Positions 1 to 6,150 of a DNA stretch of 6,150 nucleotides are shown here, one piece after another. Both the position numbers and the translations under genes were made by a program. The notes beneath the pieces were generated by a model that saw only the letters and a list, made by a program, of their open reading frames with translations, ran no database searches and was not told the origin of the DNA. Within the stretch, counting starts at the first letter, position 1. Every line of letters starts with the position of its first letter. Origin of the DNA: an uncultured Lachnospiraceae bacterium (GTDB taxonomy: Bacteria > Bacillota > Clostridia > Lachnospirales > Lachnospiraceae); contig CAOKHR010000155.1 in the NCBI GenBank assembly GCA_948468325.1, positions 1-6,150 on the forward strand. Direction: 5' to 3'.

Positions 1-296
1 AACTTTTTTGTATGCTTTAAAAGCAGCATAACGCCGTAACTTAATATGCCGCCGCTTAAACTGTAAAGAATGCTGAAAGGATTGCCAAACATAAATCCGG
101 CCAGCAGAATCCGGAGCACCGATACAAGAAACGCTTCCCCTGCTCCCATGCAGTACAGCATAATTACCACCACAATATTTGCAAGTCCCAGCTTTATACC
201 GGGAACCCCGAAATAAAAAGGAATCAGCGATTCTATATAACTGCAGATTAATGCTGCCGCTAAAAACATCCCCAGATATGCCGTTTTTCGCTTCAT
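1..296 (-). CDS. Gx transporter family / Hpre_diP_synt_I membrane protein, 3' end beyond window
   Basis: The first 98 codons of an integral membrane protein are present; the rest lies left of base 1. The protein begins MKRKTAYLGMFLAAALICSY and is strongly hydrophobic, with at least three membrane segments visible (about residues 5-20, 38-58 and 75-92). Family hallmarks are VPGIKLGLANIV (about 30-41) and LAGFMFGNPFSILYSLSGG (about 64-82). The family (Pfam Hpre_diP_synt_I) was historically named heptaprenyl diphosphate synthase component I, but its members resemble S-components of ECF transporters, and the name Gx transporter is now common. The true substrate is not known to me. The ATG at 296 is preceded by AAAGGGG at 302-308 with 5 bases between. 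The gene follows the NusG_II gene by 14 bases, and this pairing is recurrent in Firmicutes. Family call is firm; function is uncertain. Confidence 0.88.
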   Translation of the reverse strand, partial: MKRKTAYLGMFLAAALICSYIESLIPFYFGVPGIKLGLANIVVVIMLYCMGAGEAFLVSVLRILLAGFMFGNPFSILYSLSGGILSYGVMLLLKHTKK

Positions 297-310
297 AAAA
301 TCCCCTTTCC

Positions 311-688
311 TTATGTAATGGAATCCAGCTCCGCTTCTTCCCCTCCAATCACTTCTGCCACAACTTTATTTGGAAGGCACACAATCGTTTCTTTCTGTCT
401 GGAAATGGCTTTCTGATGCACACAGAGCTTATCCGGACAATCAGCCGTTATCATATCTGCTTCTTTGTTTTGAATGCGCAGAATATTTGTGACTTTTTCA
501 CCGATGACAATTTCAATCTCCTGATCTTTATCCAGTGAATACGTCCCGTAATGCTGCCCGTCAATTGTCACTTCCACAACCGTTCCTTTTTCTCCTCCAA
601 AGAAATAAAACCAGAAACCTGCAACGCAGATCACCAGAAATACTGTTCCGAGAAATAAACCGTCATTTTTTCCGAATCGTCTTGCCAT
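311..688 (-). CDS. Membrane-anchored NusG domain II-containing protein
   Basis: A 125-residue protein with a short basic N-terminus (MARRFGKNDG), one membrane helix at about 11-30, and a soluble domain from about 34 to 117. Basic residues before the helix suggest N-in/C-out topology, so the domain would face the outside. The domain matches the NusG_II family: a beta-rich fold with CPDKLC (Cys84, Cys89) followed by H-Q, and IVCLPNKVVAEV containing Cys104. The three cysteines may form a disulfide or bind a cofactor; this is inference. Despite the name, it lacks the NGN and KOW regions of the transcription factor NusG. Its ATG lies 4 bases after the miaB stop, with GGAGAGG at 701-707 inside the end of miaB, so translation is probably coupled. 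It is followed by a Gx-transporter gene, its usual partner. Related pairs occur near FMN-binding proteins and in flavin-based extracellular electron transfer loci; that link is from recall of the families, not shown here. Confidence 0.87.
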   Translation of the reverse strand: MARRFGKNDGLFLGTVFLVICVAGFWFYFFGGEKGTVVEVTIDGQHYGTYSLDKDQEIEIVIGEKVTNILRIQNKEADMITADCPDKLCVHQKAISRQKETIVCLPNKVVAEVIGGEEAELDSIT

Positions 689-692
689 ATTG

Positions 693-2168
693 CTATTTTA
701 CCTCTCCGATATAGTAAAATCCCCTGCACTCCGTCAAACGGACTTCAATTATTTTTCCAATCAAATCTGCTGTTCCAGGCAGATGCACTACGGAATTATT
801 GCTCATTCTGCCTGTCACCAAATGACTATCCTGTTCATTGACATGTTCCACCAGTACTTTCTGGACGCTGCCGGTATACTTCATGGCTTTGCCGGCGGCA
901 ATTTCCTGCACTTCTTTCAGCAGACAGTCAAAACGTTTTTTTACAATGTCTTCCGGCACCTGGTTTTCCATGGCTGCCGCAGGCGTTCCCGTGCGTCTGG
1001 AATAAATAAAGGTAAAAGCGCTGTCAAATTCCGCTTTACGGACTACGTCCATAGTCTCTGCAAAATCTGCTTCTGTTTCTCCCGGAAAACCTACAATAAT
1101 ATCTGTCGTAAGCGCAATATCCGGCATAGCTGCCTTAATTTTTTCCACCAGCCCTAAATACTGCTCTTTTGTATATTTACGGTTCATTTTCTCTAAAATG
1201 TCCGTACTTCCGGACTGCAGCGGCAGGTGCAGATGACGGCATATTTTTTTAGAATTTTTCATTACCTCAATCAGCTCGTCCGACAAATCTTTCGGATGAG
1301 AAGTCATAAAGCGAATCCGTTCTATGCCCTCGATTTTTTCTGCCTCTTTTAGCAACTGTGCAAATGTAACCGGCTCCTTTAAATTTCTGCCGTAAGAATT
1401 GACGTTCTGCCCCAGAAGCATAATTTCTACAACACCGTCTTTTGCCAGCGTTTCAATCTCCCGTATAATATCTTTTGCTTCCCGGCTTCTCTCTCTTCCA
1501 CGCACATACGGTACGATACAGTAGCTGCAAAAATTATTGCAGCCAAACATAATATTGACGCCGGATTTGAAGAAATATTTCCGCTTAGCCGGAAGGTCTT
1601 CCACAGTTTTATCGGTATCTTTCCAGATGTCGATAATCATAGCGCCTTTCTTTTTTGGCGTATTCGCTATAAAACGGTTTTCAAATGCCGCACAGAAAAG
1701 CTCTGCAAATTTATATATATTATGCGTACCGAAAATCAGATCCACAAACGAATAACTGTGTTTGATTTTTTCCACTACAAGCGGTTCCTGCATCATACAG
1801 CCGCAGAGCGCAGTCATCATCATCGGATTTTTCTTCCGGAACCCGTTTAAATATCCCAGCCTGCCGTAAACCTTATTATTGGCGTTTTCCCGCACGGTAC
1901 AGGTATTGTAAAGAACAAAGTCCGCCTCTTCGCTTTCATCCGCTGCATAACCAATCTGCTCTAAAATCCCTGTCAGTTTTTCTGAATCTCTGGCGTTCAT
2001 CTGACACCCGAATGTTTGAGTAAAAAAGGTTAAACGACGTCCGAGTTGTTTTTCAAATTCTTTTACATACCTGCGACATTTAGCAATAAAATAATATTGC
2101 CTGGCTGGTTCCTCTGTCGGCGGCTCCTTTGATATGTCAATTTTATCTAAATCAATTTCCTGATACAT
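693..2168 (-). CDS. miaB: tRNA-2-methylthio-N6-dimethylallyladenosine synthase MiaB
   Basis: Radical SAM methylthiotransferase that converts i6A37 to ms2i6A37 in tRNAs reading UNN codons, in the cytoplasm. At 491 residues it is of normal length. An N-terminal extension (1-46) precedes the UPF0004 domain, whose cluster cysteines are Cys55 (TFGCQMN), Cys90 (NTCTVRENA) and Cys124 (LCGCMM). The radical SAM motif CNNFCSYC gives Cys210, Cys214 and Cys217, followed by IVPYVRGRERSR. Further family marks are LLGQNVNSYG (251-260), LHLPLQSGS (313-321) and DIIVGFPGET (356-365). A TRAM domain closes the protein at about 429-490. All catalytic cysteines are present. I chose ATG 2168 because AAAGGTGG (2177-2184) lies 8 bases upstream; a GTG at 2180 would add four residues but sits inside that ribosome binding site. 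The gene follows a small Xre-type regulator by 42 bases and nearly abuts the NusG_II gene. The usual neighbours mutS and mutL are not seen downstream. Confidence 0.97.
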   Translation of the reverse strand: MYQEIDLDKIDISKEPPTEEPARQYYFIAKCRRYVKEFEKQLGRRLTFFTQTFGCQMNARDSEKLTGILEQIGYAADESEEADFVLYNTCTVRENANNKVYGRLGYLNGFRKKNPMMMTALCGCMMQEPLVVEKIKHSYSFVDLIFGTHNIYKFAELFCAAFENRFIANTPKKKGAMIIDIWKDTDKTVEDLPAKRKYFFKSGVNIMFGCNNFCSYCIVPYVRGRERSREAKDIIREIETLAKDGVVEIMLLGQNVNSYGRNLKEPVTFAQLLKEAEKIEGIERIRFMTSHPKDLSDELIEVMKNSKKICRHLHLPLQSGSTDILEKMNRKYTKEQYLGLVEKIKAAMPDIALTTDIIVGFPGETEADFAETMDVVRKAEFDSAFTFIYSRRTGTPAAAMENQVPEDIVKKRFDCLLKEVQEIAAGKAMKYTGSVQKVLVEHVNEQDSHLVTGRMSNNSVVHLPGTADLIGKIIEVRLTECRGFYYIGEVK

Positions 2169-2176
2169 AGGTATTC

Positions 2177-2184
2177 CCACCTTT
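2177..2184 (-). promoter_or_regulatory. Ribosome binding site deciding the miaB start
   Basis: The minus strand reads AAAGGTGG here, then 8 bases, then ATG at 2168. The upstream in-frame GTG (2178-2180) is part of this motif and has no comparable site of its own, which argues for the ATG. Confidence 0.75.
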
Positions 2185-2210
2185 GAATATTCATTAAATC
2201 TTTCCTGTTT

Positions 2211-2432
2211 TCATCCTACTTCTTCCCTTGTTTCTTTGTCAACAAAAGAAATTATCAACTCGCACCCCACTGCTTTAGCAATAGCCCGCAATTCCGATTC
2301 TTTAAAATCCCCGCGCTTCAGCTTGTTAGAGAAATTCTGTCTTGTCTGGCCTGTTTCTTCCGCTACTGCATACATTGTTTTTCCAGATCTGGTTACTGCG
2401 ATCCTTATTTTTTCAGATGTATTCAATCCCAT
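2211..2432 (-). CDS. Small Xre/Cro-type helix-turn-helix protein
   Basis: A 73-residue putative DNA-binding protein. The order is a first helix (about 4-16), a helix-turn-helix core (about 20-40, with YAVAEETGQTRQNFSNKLKR as the turn and recognition helix), then a further helix (about 45-56). A short hydrophobic strand, CELIISFVD (57-65), follows, and the tail is acidic. The TGQTRQNFSNKLKRGDF pattern is typical of small single-domain HTH proteins common in Clostridia. There is no sensor domain, so any ligand or signal is unknown. ATG 2432 is chosen because AGAAGGTG (2439-2446) lies 6 bases upstream; an earlier ATG at 2465 has no ribosome binding site and falls within the candidate promoter. 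The gene heads a run with miaB, NusG_II and Gx transporter, suggesting a local or autogenous regulator. Its target is inference; an antitoxin-like role is less likely because no toxin-like partner is adjacent. Confidence 0.85.
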   Translation of the reverse strand: MGLNTSEKIRIAVTRSGKTMYAVAEETGQTRQNFSNKLKRGDFKESELRAIAKAVGCELIISFVDKETREEVG

Positions 2433-2438
2433 ATATGA

Positions 2439-2446
2439 CACCTTCT
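2439..2446 (-). promoter_or_regulatory. Ribosome binding site deciding the HTH gene start
   Basis: The minus strand reads AGAAGGTG followed by 6 bases (TCATAT) and ATG at 2432. The alternative in-frame ATG at 2465 is preceded only by AT-rich sequence without a purine-rich site. Confidence 0.7.
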
Positions 2447-2463
2447 TTCTATGCTGTACATTC

Positions 2464-2492
2464 ATTTTGCAATATACACTTTAAAATGTCAA
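2464..2492 (-). promoter_or_regulatory. Candidate sigma-A promoter for the HTH-miaB-NusG_II-Gx run
   Basis: On the minus strand a perfect TTGACA -35 box (2487-2492) is followed by a 17-base spacer and CAAAAT (2464-2469), which matches 4 of 6 bases of the -10 consensus. Predicted transcription start is near 2457, leaving about 25 bases of leader with the ribosome binding site at 2439-2446. The -35 box lies inside one arm of the inverted repeat at 2484-2521, so a bound protein could block it. The weak -10 makes the exact element uncertain; TATATT at a shorter distance from TTGACA is an alternative that fits spacing rules badly. Confidence 0.5.
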
Positions 2493-2521
2493 TAGGAAAA
2501 TATATATTTATTTTGACATTT
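2484..2521. repeat. Perfect 9-base inverted repeat, possible operator
   Basis: AAATGTCAA (2484-2492) and its exact complement TTGACATTT (2513-2521) flank a 20-base AT-rich spacer that itself contains the 12-base palindrome AAATATATATTT (2498-2509). Arm centres are 29 bases apart, close to three helical turns, so two bound units would face nearly the same side of the DNA. The left arm contains the -35 box of the candidate promoter for the HTH gene. An operator is the simplest reading. As RNA it would be a weak, GC-poor stem without a uridine run, so a terminator is unlikely. Confidence 0.5.
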
Positions 2522-2607
2522 ACGGCATTGTTGCAAAGCCTGTTTAATTCTCTTAAACTCTTTCAAAAATTTTACCACTACAGCACCGCTTTGACACAAC
2601 CCTCCAA

Positions 2608-4668
2608 CTATTCATTCTTCTGTTCTTTTACCTCATACAGCCGCAAACTATGCAGCGCCCTCGTTAGATTAATGTAAAGCGCCTGTTTATGCAGCGGCGT
2701 TGTATAATTTTGCAGATCCGGTATAAAAACAGCGTCAAATTCGAGTCCTTTTGCCAGATAAAAAGGCATGACTGAAATTCCTTTTTTAAATTTCATGCTG
2801 TCTTTTGTTAACAGTACGGCTTCTTTCATGGCATACTTTTGCCGGAGCACGGCACAGACATGTGCTGCGCTGTCTGCATCCAGACAAAGCACTGCAATTG
2901 TATCTGCAGCTTTTTCTTTTGCAATGTCGCCTGCCATCTGCCCAAACATTTCTTCTCTTGTTTTGCTGCTTATAATTTGTGGCTCTTCTCCGTGGCGCTG
3001 CACCGCCTGTACGCCTGCTTCTTTTGACAGACGGCTGACAAAGTTCATAATTTCTGTAGTCGAACGATAGCTTTTGTTCAAATATACGCGGTGTACGTCC
3101 TTTCCGAAAATTTTTGGCAGAAATTTAAGCACATCCTGTCTTTTTCCCGCCATAGTCTGAACTTCATCTCCCAAAATCGTCATCGGGCAGTCAAACATTT
3201 TTTCCAGAAGAACGTACTGCAGATAAGAATAGTCCTGCATTTCATCAATAACCAGATGCCTGACTTCTCTCTTTTCCGGCATTTCAGATACTGCATATTT
3301 CAGATACAAAAGAGGATAAACATCTTCATAAGGAAGCATACCGTCCGATGCATCCAGCAGGGTTCTGCCTGTTTCTTTCAGAAAACGATTGTACAAATCC
3401 AGAAGATTTCTCGTCTCATACATTTTGTTTAGTCTTTCAAAAATCTCCTGCTTTTCTTCTTCCGCCATATTTTTACCGCGCAGTGTTTCTTCGGCATCAA
3501 TCAGATATTCCCCGATTTTTTCCATACGGCTTAAAATCGGTACATCAGACAGTTTTTCATAAAACAGATCTGAAATTTCCGATTCTTTCATCTCTATCCT
3601 TTTATAACGGAAATCTTTGATACAAATAAGCTCCCATTCCAGACTTAAAATAAATCCGTTTAACTCCTCTATATAATCTTTTGTCTGTTTATACTCAGCT
3701 TCTTTTGTAGACGGTTTTAAAGATTTTGAAAGAAAATATTCTTCTGACTCTTTTTCATGAAGCATCTTTTCGATTTCGTCATAGCGGTCTTCTGCTTCTC
3801 CATATTCTTTGAGCATATGGTAGGCAAAGTAATCCAGCGTCATTTCACGAATGTTTTCTTCTCCAAGTTCCGGCAGTATTCTGGATATATAATCTGCAAA
3901 AATGCTGTTCGGAGATAAAATCAGCACCTGCGCCGCACTTAAATTTTTCCGGTTATGATAAAGAAGGTATGCAATGCGGTGCAGCGCTACAGAAGTCTTT
4001 CCGCTTCCGGCACAGCCCTGTACGGCTAAAATCCGATGGCTCTGGTCTCTAATAATCTTGTTCTGCTCTTTCTGAATTGTTGTGACAATATTTTTTAAAC
4101 TGGCATCGGCATGCTCCAGCAAAGCCTGCTGTAAAATTTCGTCATCTATATTCATTTCGTTTTCTAAGATATAGATAATCTTTCCGTTTTTAATCTTGTA
4201 CTGCTTTTTCCTTGTTACTTCTCCATGCAAAATCCCCGCCGGTGCCAAAAATTCTGCCGGTCCTTTGTCATAATCATAAAACAAACCGGAAACAGGCGCC
4301 CGCCAGTCGCAGACATAAGGGTCCTGTGCTCTGCCTTTTGCCAGATTTGCAATACCGATGTAATAAGTTTCCGGCGTATCTTCTCCTTCATAGCAGAAAT
4401 CTACTCTGCCAAAATAGGGAGCATACAGCATTTTTTCATACTGCATTTGCTCCCTTTTGTATTCTGACTGTTCTTTCATCCGGCTTTTTAAAGCATTGCT
4501 GTTGTCATATATTTCATAACCGTATTCATCAAACTCTGCATAATTTTCCCAGAAATAATCATGCATGGCCTCAATATCTTTGTCATTGCCCGACATTTTT
4601 TCCGCAATGTCTTTTATCTTTTGATGCAGGGTTTCTATGACTAAAGTCAGGTAGGCTTCTTCATTCAT
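2608..4668 (-). CDS. HelD-like superfamily 1 helicase/ATPase (RNA polymerase-associated)
   Basis: A 686-residue UvrD/Rep-like protein of the HelD family, which in Bacillus binds RNA polymerase and uses ATP to release stalled polymerase from DNA. The N-terminal region (about 1-80) is helical and charged, as expected for the arm that enters the polymerase secondary channel. It is followed by the family block APYFGRVDF (83-91), YIGIANL (103-109) and CDWRAPVSGLFYD (120-132). ATPase motifs follow in order: Gln199 region, Walker A GCAGSGKT (218-225), an inserted helical region (about 290-460), DEMQD (475-479), ILGDEVQT (498-505), YRST (534-537), KGLEFDAV (640-647) and YINLTRA (665-671). All expected motifs are intact. 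It is somewhat shorter than B. subtilis HelD (about 774 residues by recall). I chose ATG 4668 because AAAGGAG (4680-4686) lies 11 bases upstream, while TTG 4701 and ATG 4698 lack a site and lie at the predicted transcription start. A plain DNA helicase IV-like role cannot be excluded. Confidence 0.92.
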   Translation of the reverse strand: MNEEAYLTLVIETLHQKIKDIAEKMSGNDKDIEAMHDYFWENYAEFDEYGYEIYDNSNALKSRMKEQSEYKREQMQYEKMLYAPYFGRVDFCYEGEDTPETYYIGIANLAKGRAQDPYVCDWRAPVSGLFYDYDKGPAEFLAPAGILHGEVTRKKQYKIKNGKIIYILENEMNIDDEILQQALLEHADASLKNIVTTIQKEQNKIIRDQSHRILAVQGCAGSGKTSVALHRIAYLLYHNRKNLSAAQVLILSPNSIFADYISRILPELGEENIREMTLDYFAYHMLKEYGEAEDRYDEIEKMLHEKESEEYFLSKSLKPSTKEAEYKQTKDYIEELNGFILSLEWELICIKDFRYKRIEMKESEISDLFYEKLSDVPILSRMEKIGEYLIDAEETLRGKNMAEEEKQEIFERLNKMYETRNLLDLYNRFLKETGRTLLDASDGMLPYEDVYPLLYLKYAVSEMPEKREVRHLVIDEMQDYSYLQYVLLEKMFDCPMTILGDEVQTMAGKRQDVLKFLPKIFGKDVHRVYLNKSYRSTTEIMNFVSRLSKEAGVQAVQRHGEEPQIISSKTREEMFGQMAGDIAKEKAADTIAVLCLDADSAAHVCAVLRQKYAMKEAVLLTKDSMKFKKGISVMPFYLAKGLEFDAVFIPDLQNYTTPLHKQALYINLTRALHSLRLYEVKEQKNE

Positions 4669-4679
4669 GGGAATATTCT

Positions 4680-4686
4680 CTCCTTT
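4680..4686 (-). promoter_or_regulatory. Ribosome binding site deciding the helicase start
   Basis: The minus strand reads AAAGGAG here, 11 bases before ATG 4668, slightly long but strong. Starting at ATG 4698 would place this site within the coding sequence and leave that start with almost no leader. Confidence 0.65.
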
Positions 4687-4704
4687 GATATTTTCCATCA
4701 AATG

Positions 4705-4733
4705 ATTGTAGCAAGAGAAGAGAATTTTTTCAA
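4705..4733 (-). promoter_or_regulatory. Sigma-A promoter with extended -10 for the helicase gene
   Basis: The minus strand has TTGAAA (4728-4733), a 17-base spacer and TACAAT (4705-4710). TGC lies directly before the -10 box (4711-4713), giving an extended -10. Five of six bases match consensus in each box. Transcription should start near 4698, giving a leader of about 30 bases to ATG 4668. Confidence 0.75.
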
Positions 4734-4866
4734 GGAAAATATAAATGTCTGATAAATACTTTCACTATTTTGCTGTCTTTATGCTCTTTTTTCTGCTCCA
4801 TAAACCGTATACTTTTTTGCCTTTGAATTATTTATCATCTTGATTTCCCCTTCATTCATTTTCTTC

Positions 4867-6150
4867 TCACTTCGTAACCTTTACACTCTTTGCCTGTCCC
4901 TTGCCCTTAAACAGTTTTTTATACTGTTTCAACTTAGCAGACGGAACTTTGATTTTGCATTTCCTGTTGATATTTTTTAATGCATTTTTTCCTACCGTTT
5001 TTAGCTTTTTGCTCTGAATTGTAATCTTTTTTAGATTCTTGCAGCCTTTCCACGCATTCTTACCGATAGATGTGACGCCGCCTGCAACTGTCACGCTGTT
5101 TAATTTCGTACAGTTTTCAAACGCGCTGTCTGCAATCTTTGTGATTTGAGACGCTATTTTTATGCTGGTCACTTTTTTATTGCCTTTGAATGCCTTCGCG
5201 CCTATAGCAGTCACTTTGTAAGTAACACCTTCATAGGTAACGCTGGCCGGTATGGTAACGGACTTTGCGGAGGTATTGGCCGGTCCTGCATAGGCAACCG
5301 TATTTGCCGCCGTTACGGTATAGGTTCCCAAAGATTTCGCGTCTGTAATTTTTGTGCCTTTTGGCTGCGCACCTGAAGAAGATCCTGACGCCGGCGTCTG
5401 CGTCTGCTTGTTATCGTCAGATCCCACTACTTTAAATACCACTCTGGCACGTTCTGCAAAATCTTCCGCCGTAGAATCGGGATACCCATAGATTATCGTA
5501 TCATAACCGCCTGCAAATCCGATATACGCCTCGGTACTGATATTACAGGATGGATTTAAAACGGTAATGCTGGTCAGAACAGTTTCCATAAACACCTGAC
5601 TTCCAATCGTTTCCACGCTCTTTGGAAAAGTGATATTTTTCACTGCGCTTCTCCGAAACGCTACTTTTCCGATTGTCTTTACCCCATCCGGAACAATAAA
5701 AGAACTTCCCGCTTTTTTTGGCGGGTACATTTCTAACGTTGTTTTATCTTTGCTGTACAGCACTCCGTCCTGTGAGCAATAATTGGGATTCCCTGCGTCC
5801 ACCTCGATACCGGAAAGTCCCGGACAGAACATAGAAGTTCCAAACGCCGCATCGTCTTTCATACTTGTTACACTGGCCGGTATTTTTAAACTCGCCATTT
5901 TGCTGCAGCCGGAAAATGCGCCGTTCCATATTTTTTCCACATGATCCGGCACTGCAAAGGAAGTTCCTGCTTTCGCATTCGTGCAAAAATACAGCTCCGT
6001 TTTGTCTTTATTGTATAAGATTCCATCTTCAAAACAGAAATTTCCGTTTTGTGACGCCACCTGAATAGCAGCTAAATTAGAACATTCAAAAAACGGCGAC
6101 TGGGAAATATTCGCACTCGGAGTAGGAGTTCCCAAAACCTCCAGACTGGC
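4867..6150 (-). CDS. BspA-like leucine-rich-repeat (LRR_5) surface protein, N-terminus beyond window
   Basis: The C-terminal 427 residues of a probably secreted protein; the frame stays open to base 6150, so a TTG at 6135 is internal and the signal peptide is off-window. The first part (about 1-240) carries LRR_5 repeats of the form IP.SVT.I...AF..C..L..I. Two blocks, DGILYNKDKT (about 42-51) and DGVLYSKDKT (about 128-137), are each followed by a short VPD.V..I repeat unit. The repeat region ends with IIYGYPDSTAEDFAERA (about 219-235), a usual closing unit of this family. A low-complexity linker rich in Q, T, S, G and P (about 243-264) leads to a second repeat block (about 300-388, for example VTAIGAKAFKGNKKVTSIKI). 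The tail is very lysine-rich and ends KSVKVTK. No LPXTG sorting signal is present, so cell attachment, if any, must be through the missing part or by charge. Such proteins serve adhesion or carbohydrate-surface contacts in gut Firmicutes; the ligand here is unknown. Confidence 0.88.
   Translation of the reverse strand, partial: ASLEVLGTPTPSANISQSPFFECSNLAAIQVASQNGNFCFEDGILYNKDKTELYFCTNAKAGTSFAVPDHVEKIWNGAFSGCSKMASLKIPASVTSMKDDAAFGTSMFCPGLSGIEVDAGNPNYCSQDGVLYSKDKTTLEMYPPKKAGSSFIVPDGVKTIGKVAFRRSAVKNITFPKSVETIGSQVFMETVLTSITVLNPSCNISTEAYIGFAGGYDTIIYGYPDSTAEDFAERARVVFKVVGSDDNKQTQTPASGSSSGAQPKGTKITDAKSLGTYTVTAANTVAYAGPANTSAKSVTIPASVTYEGVTYKVTAIGAKAFKGNKKVTSIKIASQITKIADSAFENCTKLNSVTVAGGVTSIGKNAWKGCKNLKKITIQSKKLKTVGKNALKNINRKCKIKVPSAKLKQYKKLFKGKGQAKSVKVTK

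Larger units (their letters stand above)
2433..2607. other. Intergenic region between the helicase and HTH genes
   Basis: This 175-base AT-rich gap holds the inverted repeat, candidate promoter and ribosome binding site described separately. The half nearer the helicase stop (about 2522-2607) shows no convincing hairpin followed by a T-run on the minus strand, so how helicase transcription ends is unclear. A GGAGGG sequence (2600-2605) just after the helicase stop is not followed by a usable start at normal spacing. Confidence 0.6.
4669..4866. other. Intergenic region between the LRR and helicase genes
   Basis: Besides the helicase promoter and ribosome binding site, this 198-base gap is AT-rich and holds a 26-codon open frame on the minus strand (4779-4859) starting 7 bases after the LRR stop. 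I see no strong hairpin with a T-run, so the end of the LRR transcript is not marked by an obvious intrinsic terminator. Confidence 0.55.

Noticed and set aside
690..1157. A 155-codon plus-strand open frame opposite miaB.
   Set aside because: It lies wholly antisense to a clearly conserved gene, and its translation has no recognisable domain. The other plus-strand frames opposite the helicase and LRR genes are rejected for the same reason.
2150..2194. A 15-codon frame from ATG 2194 overlapping the miaB start, considered as a leader peptide.
   Set aside because: It has no compositional or structural sign of an attenuator, and such short frames are common by chance.
2237..2242. A TTGACA on the minus strand near the 3' end of the HTH gene, considered as a separate miaB promoter.
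   Set aside because: The bases at the expected -10 position read GTAGGA, so no promoter is supported.
2489..2578. A 29-codon minus-strand frame with a GTG start and a CRKC motif in the gap before the HTH gene.
   Set aside because: No ribosome binding site at usable distance (GGAGGG lies about 21 bases away), a rare start codon, and the frame ends inside the inverted repeat.
2591..2596. A plus-strand TTGACA near the helicase stop, considered as an antisense promoter.
   Set aside because: No -10-like sequence follows at 16 to 18 bases.
5744..5986. An 80-codon minus-strand frame within the LRR gene.
   Set aside because: It is an alternate-frame shadow of the LRR coding sequence, with a composition unlike a real protein.

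Overview
The window looks like chromosomal DNA of a low- to mid-GC anaerobic Firmicute, most likely a gut Lachnospiraceae or a close Clostridia relative. The clues are strong AGGAGG-like ribosome binding sites, sigma-A-type promoters, a HelD-type helicase of Firmicutes style, a BspA-like LRR_5 surface protein, and a membrane pair of the NusG_II and Gx-transporter families. The species call is inference from protein style. Every supported gene lies on the minus strand, so the window reads biologically from right to left.

Right edge to left edge: (1) the C-terminal 427 residues of a secreted-type leucine-rich-repeat protein (4867-6150), whose N-terminus lies outside the window; (2) a 198-base gap (4669-4866) with a well-formed extended -10 promoter, followed by a HelD/UvrD-like superfamily 1 ATPase (2608-4668); (3) a 175-base AT-rich gap (2433-2607) with a perfect 9-base inverted repeat overlapping a candidate promoter; (4) a small Xre-type DNA-binding protein (2211-2432); (5) miaB, the tRNA methylthiotransferase (693-2168); (6) a membrane-anchored NusG domain II protein (311-688); (7) the first 98 codons of a Gx-transporter/Hpre_diP_synt_I membrane protein (1-296), cut by the left edge.

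Genes 4 to 7 form a compact run with gaps of 42, 4 and 14 bases and no visible terminator or internal promoter. They probably make one transcript from the promoter near 2464-2492, and the small regulator may control it. The run joins a tRNA modification enzyme to an envelope pair found in loci linked to flavin or quinone redox work, so the rest of that function should lie left of the window. The helicase has its own promoter and is probably a separate unit. The LRR gene is also separate, and I saw no convincing hairpin terminator in either gap.

For three genes the first possible start codon is not the best one. Ribosome binding sites and promoters favour 2168 for miaB, 2432 for the regulator and 4668 for the helicase. 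I found no RNA genes, CRISPR array, insertion sequence or phage genes. Nothing here amounts to a clearly new system; the inverted repeat with its small regulator, and the mixed operon, are the points most worth following.
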